From Anaerolineaceae bacterium (GTDB taxonomy: Bacteria; Chloroflexota; Anaerolineae; Aggregatilineales; Phototrophicaceae): a DNA stretch of 64,000 nucleotides. Made by a program: the position numbers and the translations under genes. The notes under the pieces are model-generated. The model was not told the origin of the DNA and did not search any database. It was given only the letters and a program-made list of their open reading frames with translations. The stretch covers positions 2,418,001-2,482,000 of the forward strand of contig JACKCF010000001.1 in NCBI GenBank assembly GCA_020634165.1. The letters run 5' to 3'. Within the stretch, counting starts at the first letter, position 1; every line of letters begins with the position of its first letter. Below are positions 60,774-64,000 of this stretch, in pieces.

Positions 60774-61792
60774 ATAATGACAACTTGCTTAGGCTGGACA
60801 ATGTAACGATGGCGTTCAGCGGGAAGTCACGTAATCAAGATACGATAATTGCTGCGGAAGATGTATCTCTGTCTATCCCAGCGCATAAGCCCTCAGTTAC
60901 CACAATTGCTGGCGAAAGTGGCAGTGGCAAAACAACGCTCGCCCGAATGGCGCTAGGGATCATCAAGCCAACAAGCGGACGTGTAATCTACAATGGTCAG
61001 GACATCTGGCAAATGTCACCTGATCAACGCAAAGCCTATCGACGTGAGGTCCAGGCGATCTTCCAAGACCCATTTGCGGTTTTCAATCCGTTTTACACAA
61101 TTGATCGTTTACTACGTACACCGATTCGGATGTTCAATCTGGCGCGTAACCGCACTCATGCAAGAGATATGATCGTAAATGCGCTTGAAAAAGTCGGACT
61201 ACGTGCTGACGAAGTGCTCGGACGCTATCCCCATCAACTAAGCGGCGGCCAACGCCAGCGTATTGTTGTCGCCCGCAGCCTGTTGTTGCAACCCAGGCTA
61301 ATCGTGGCAGATGAGCCAGTATCGATGATTGATGCTTCCCTACGTGCAAATATTCTCACTAAGCTGAAGGAACTCCGGGATGACTTCAGCATATCGCTGC
61401 TGTATATCACGCATGACCTGGCAACGGCACATCAGATTAGTGACAAGCTGCTGATTATGTATCGTGGACGGCTGGTGGAAGGGGGTGATGCTACCAGCGT
61501 AATTCAGCAGCCTCAGCACCCCTATACGCAACTATTGGTCAGCTCTATTCCTCGTCCAGCCCCCGAAAAACCGTGGCAAGGGCGCATCACGATTCCTGTT
61601 GAGGAACTCGCCGTGAAAAGCGATCGAAACGGGTGTCTATTTCGGCATCGTTGCCCGCATGCGATGCCTGAGTGCGCGCAGCACACACCACCCTATTACA
61701 GAGGTAATGCCGGGCAATCCGTTGCGTGCATCCTGCATAAGGAAAATGGGATAGCAGTCAATCAGGCGGGGCAAATCACCGTTTCGCAGTAA
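60770..61792 (+). CDS. ABC transporter ATPase, DppF/OppF type
   Basis: 340 residues. Walker A GESGSGKTTLARM, signature LSGGQRQRIVVARSLL, Walker B LIVADEPVSMID, and the C-terminal CLFRHRCPHAMPECAQ oligopeptide motif. It pairs with the previous ATPase as a heterodimer. The start overlaps the preceding stop by 4 bp. Confidence 0.95.
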   Translation: MNNDNLLRLDNVTMAFSGKSRNQDTIIAAEDVSLSIPAHKPSVTTIAGESGSGKTTLARMALGIIKPTSGRVIYNGQDIWQMSPDQRKAYRREVQAIFQDPFAVFNPFYTIDRLLRTPIRMFNLARNRTHARDMIVNALEKVGLRADEVLGRYPHQLSGGQRQRIVVARSLLLQPRLIVADEPVSMIDASLRANILTKLKELRDDFSISLLYITHDLATAHQISDKLLIMYRGRLVEGGDATSVIQQPQHPYTQLLVSSIPRPAPEKPWQGRITIPVEELAVKSDRNGCLFRHRCPHAMPECAQHTPPYYRGNAGQSVACILHKENGIAVNQAGQITVSQ

Positions 61793-61852
61793 ATTGCTTG
61801 AACCCTACATTTGGGATCATTACATACAGATTGCATACAGTAAGGAAGATAA

Positions 61853-62938
61853 ATGACTGAATTCAATGGGTTGGGCCTACACTTGGGCAATATCTCGCGG
61901 CTATCGAAGGCAAAAAGCCGTTCCATCAGTGCTGAGAATTTCACTGGTGAGAAGGGTAAAGGCGGTATGGCAACCGAAGGGACAGGGGCTCGCGCAGCAC
62001 GGGATCTGGGACATGGCTGGAAAATCTCTCCCAGCGTGAATATCAAAGCGGGTGAAACCTTTACTTTGGCAGAAATTGATGGCCCTGGTGCGATCCAACA
62101 AATCTGGATGACGCCTACCGGGAATTGGCGCTTCACTATTTTGCGTATCTACTGGGATGACGCAGAACATCCATCAGTGGAGTGCCCTGTCGGTGACTTC
62201 TTTGCGTCGGGTTGGGGGGAGTTTGCCCAGTTAAGTTCGTTGCCGATCTGTGTCAATCCTGGAAGTGCATTTAACTCCTACTGGGAAATGCCATTTCGCA
62301 AGGCATGTCGTATCACCATGACCAATATCGCGGATCACGATATGACACTCTACTATCAAGTTAACTATACGCTGACAGATGTCCCCGATGATGCTGCCTA
62401 CTTCCATGCCCAATTTCGTCGTGTAAACCCGACCCCCTACAAAGAAGTCTATAGGATCCTGGATGGCGTGAAAGGTCGTGGTCATTATGTTGGTACTTAT
62501 GTCGCTTGGGGCTCAAATAATAACCTGTGGTGGGGAGAAGGAGAGGTCAAGTTCTATATGGATGGTGACCAATACCCGACAATTTGCGGTACTGGGACAG
62601 AGGACTATTTTTGTGGCTCATACAATTTTGACCCTGCGCCAAAACATGATAAAGGATATGTCACCTACACCACGCCCTATGCCGGGTTCCACCAGGTGAT
62701 ACGACCGAACTCCGACTATCGTACACAGTTACGTATGGGTATGTATCGGTGGCATATTATGGATCCTATCCGCTTTGAAGAAGACATCAAGGTAACCATG
62801 CAGGCACTTGGTTGGGGATATAACGGACGTCACCTTCCGCTACGTGATGACATCGCTTCGGTAGCTTATTGGTATCAAACACTGCCTCATGAACCATTTC
62901 CAAAATTACCTGATAGGGATCAACTGCTAATCATATAG
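61853..62938 (+). CDS. Glycoside hydrolase family 172 (DUF2961) enzyme
   Basis: 361 residues. DUF2961 features: GTGARAARDLGHGWKISPS, AEIDGPGAIQQIWMT, DDAEHPSVECPVGDFF, WEMPFRKACRITMTN, and GTGTEDYFCGSYNFDP. E229 in LWWGEGE and E250 in GTEDYF lie 21 residues apart, which matches the spacing of the two catalytic glutamates I recall from the characterised alpha-D-fructofuranosidase/difructose-dianhydride synthase. Family members act on alpha-fructofuranosides and on D-arabinofuranan. No signal peptide, so a cytosolic enzyme acting on imported sugar. AGGAA upstream of the ATG. Confidence 0.88.
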   Translation: MTEFNGLGLHLGNISRLSKAKSRSISAENFTGEKGKGGMATEGTGARAARDLGHGWKISPSVNIKAGETFTLAEIDGPGAIQQIWMTPTGNWRFTILRIYWDDAEHPSVECPVGDFFASGWGEFAQLSSLPICVNPGSAFNSYWEMPFRKACRITMTNIADHDMTLYYQVNYTLTDVPDDAAYFHAQFRRVNPTPYKEVYRILDGVKGRGHYVGTYVAWGSNNNLWWGEGEVKFYMDGDQYPTICGTGTEDYFCGSYNFDPAPKHDKGYVTYTTPYAGFHQVIRPNSDYRTQLRMGMYRWHIMDPIRFEEDIKVTMQALGWGYNGRHLPLRDDIASVAYWYQTLPHEPFPKLPDRDQLLII

Positions 62939-63133
62939 CTCTTGTGAGACAAATTTTCTCTAAAAAAGGACTTCACGTTTGGGGTACTTGACAGGTATCC
63001 CTTTCTAGTAATCTTCTGCTTTACTCTAGTTGAATGAGCTTTCTAGTGTTTGGCGTCAAAACCGCGTGGACAAGATAGCAGTGTAAACTAGTGGAGACTT
63101 TCACCCCAATCGATTGAGAAAAAGGAGACGAAA

Positions 63134-64000
63134 ATGCACCAGCTTTACTATCAACCACATGGTTTTTGGTTTGGAGACTGTATGCCATTTTACCATGATG
63201 GAATGTTTTATCTTTATCATCAGCGTGACAACCGAAATCCTGCTCCGTTCGGTGAACCATTCGGATGGGCTTTGGCATGTACAACTGATTTTGTTAAGTA
63301 TGATGATTTTGGTGAAGTACTCCCAAGAGGCGGAGATGATGCTCAGGATCAGTTCATATTTGCCGGAAGCGTATTCGAGGCACAAGGCATGTTCTATGCG
63401 TTTTACACCGGATACAACCGCGATTACCCAAAGCAGGGCAAAGCGTCTCAAGTACTGATGATTGCCACAAGCTCCGATTTAATCAACTGGGAAAAGACTT
63501 CTGAAAAACTGGTCATCCCGCAGACTGGATATGATCCAAATGACTGGCGTGATCCCTATGTGTTTTGGAATCCGGATGGTCAGGAATACGTTATGATATT
63601 GGGGGCAAGAAAACTGGATGGTCAGAAAGTCCGAACAGGATGCACCGTCTATTTCACGTCCACAGATCTAAAAAATTGGGATTTCAAAGGTGATTTTTGG
63701 GCACCCAAATTATTCTCTATGCACGAGATGCCTGACACATTCAAGATGGGAGATACCTGGTATTTGCTAACAACGGAATATAGCGATAAATGTAAAACCA
63801 ATTATCGTATGAGTACCTCGTTGGATGGTCCATGGCAGGCTCCGGTTGATGATGCTTTTGACAGTAGAGCCTACTATGCCGCACGATCCTTCTCTGATGG
63901 AGAGAAACGATACTTGTTTGGATGGGTTCCGACGAAAGAGAATGATGATGATTTGTCCAATTGGCAATGGGGTGGAACTCTAGTTGTTCATGAAGTCTTT
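63134..64000 (+). CDS. Glycoside hydrolase family 32-type enzyme, N-terminal part
   Basis: 289 residues visible; the gene continues past the window. The three catalytic acids of a GH32 five-blade propeller fit in place: D15 (WFGDCMPF), D140 in the RDP motif (DWRDPYVFW) and E198 (MHEMPDTF). Compare Asp17, Asp138 and Glu190 of Thermotoga invertase, from memory. The usual NDPNG nucleophile motif is GDCMPF, as in non-classical GH32 members. AGGAG lies 6-7 nt before the ATG. Base use is visibly more AT-rich than in the preceding genes, so recent transfer is likely. Confidence 0.8.
   Translation, partial: MHQLYYQPHGFWFGDCMPFYHDGMFYLYHQRDNRNPAPFGEPFGWALACTTDFVKYDDFGEVLPRGGDDAQDQFIFAGSVFEAQGMFYAFYTGYNRDYPKQGKASQVLMIATSSDLINWEKTSEKLVIPQTGYDPNDWRDPYVFWNPDGQEYVMILGARKLDGQKVRTGCTVYFTSTDLKNWDFKGDFWAPKLFSMHEMPDTFKMGDTWYLLTTEYSDKCKTNYRMSTSLDGPWQAPVDDAFDSRAYYAARSFSDGEKRYLFGWVPTKENDDDLSNWQWGGTLVVHEVF

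Noticed and set aside
62976..63000. GGGGTAC near 62980 matches the end of the tRNA-Arg gene
   Set aside because: Only about 7 bases agree; this is expected by chance and lacks the longer direct repeat an attachment site would have.
52000..64000. Prophage following the serine recombinase
   Set aside because: No terminase, portal, capsid or tail gene is visible; the cargo is a sugar-use module.
1..64000. CRISPR arrays or rRNA genes
   Set aside because: No regularly spaced repeat units and no rRNA-like segment were found on reading both strands.

Overview
The window reads as a chromosomal piece of a moderately GC-rich bacterium of the phylum Chloroflexota, most likely Anaerolineae-like. This is inference. 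It rests on many secreted or membrane proteins built from SH3 or DUF4397 modules and Thr/Pro-rich linkers, a DUF5679-type zinc ribbon fused to topoisomerase I, an FhaA (DUF3662-FHA) gene beside FtsW/RodA, and a GDP-D-rhamnose type glycan cluster. TTG and GTG starts are common.

Layout. 1-5.8 kb: partial pyrimidine-nucleoside phosphorylase, membrane methyltransferase, membrane-anchored DsbA, an orphan CpaF-like ATPase, then a PfkB sugar/nucleoside kinase and adenosylhomocysteinase. 5.9-10.7 kb: two exported DUF4397 proteins. 10.8-19.4 kb: a surface-glycan cluster (Rmd, Gmd, TatD-family hydrolase, GT2, GT4, YfhO-like, O-antigen ligase-like). 19.4-22.3 kb: rpsF-ssb-rpsR with a candidate S6:S18 leader RNA, and an exported parvulin. 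22.4-28.5 kb: FhaA, a membrane FHA protein, methylthioadenosine phosphorylase, FtsW/RodA and a penicillin-binding-protein homologue that has lost its catalytic motifs, facing a convergent flippase-like membrane protein. 28.7-34.7 kb: C39-like peptidase, MurJ, metallo-hydrolase, phosphoglycerate-mutase-like enzyme, MFS transporter. 34.8-42.3 kb: ffh, rpsP, khpA, rimM, dprA, GDP-mannose pyrophosphorylase, topA. 42.5-51.9 kb: a novel two-TM protein, GreA, a metallo-hydrolase and several exported SH3, binding-protein and M23 proteins.

52-64 kb looks like accessory DNA. A tRNA-Arg(CCG) gene is overlapped at its 3' half by the tail of a serine-recombinase ORF. Then come a small XRE regulator and a complete carbohydrate module: LacI-type repressor with two overlapping self-operators, an Opp-type ABC importer (binding protein, two permeases, two ATPases), a GH172 (DUF2961) glycosidase and the start of a GH32-type gene that runs off the window. 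The pairing of GH172 with GH32 points to import and cleavage of fructose-containing oligosaccharides (fructan or difructose anhydride); the substrate is inferred.

Working together: GDP-mannose from the 38.8 kb gene can feed Gmd and Rmd at 10.8 kb. The kinase and adenosylhomocysteinase fit clearance of SAM by-products, as does the methylthioadenosine phosphorylase. The FHA/FtsW block and MurJ belong to envelope growth. The most unusual items are the catalytically dead PBP beside FtsW/RodA, the fructan-type island, the rpsF leader RNA and the probable leaderless fhaA transcript. All coordinates and motifs come from reading the sequence; no database search was possible.
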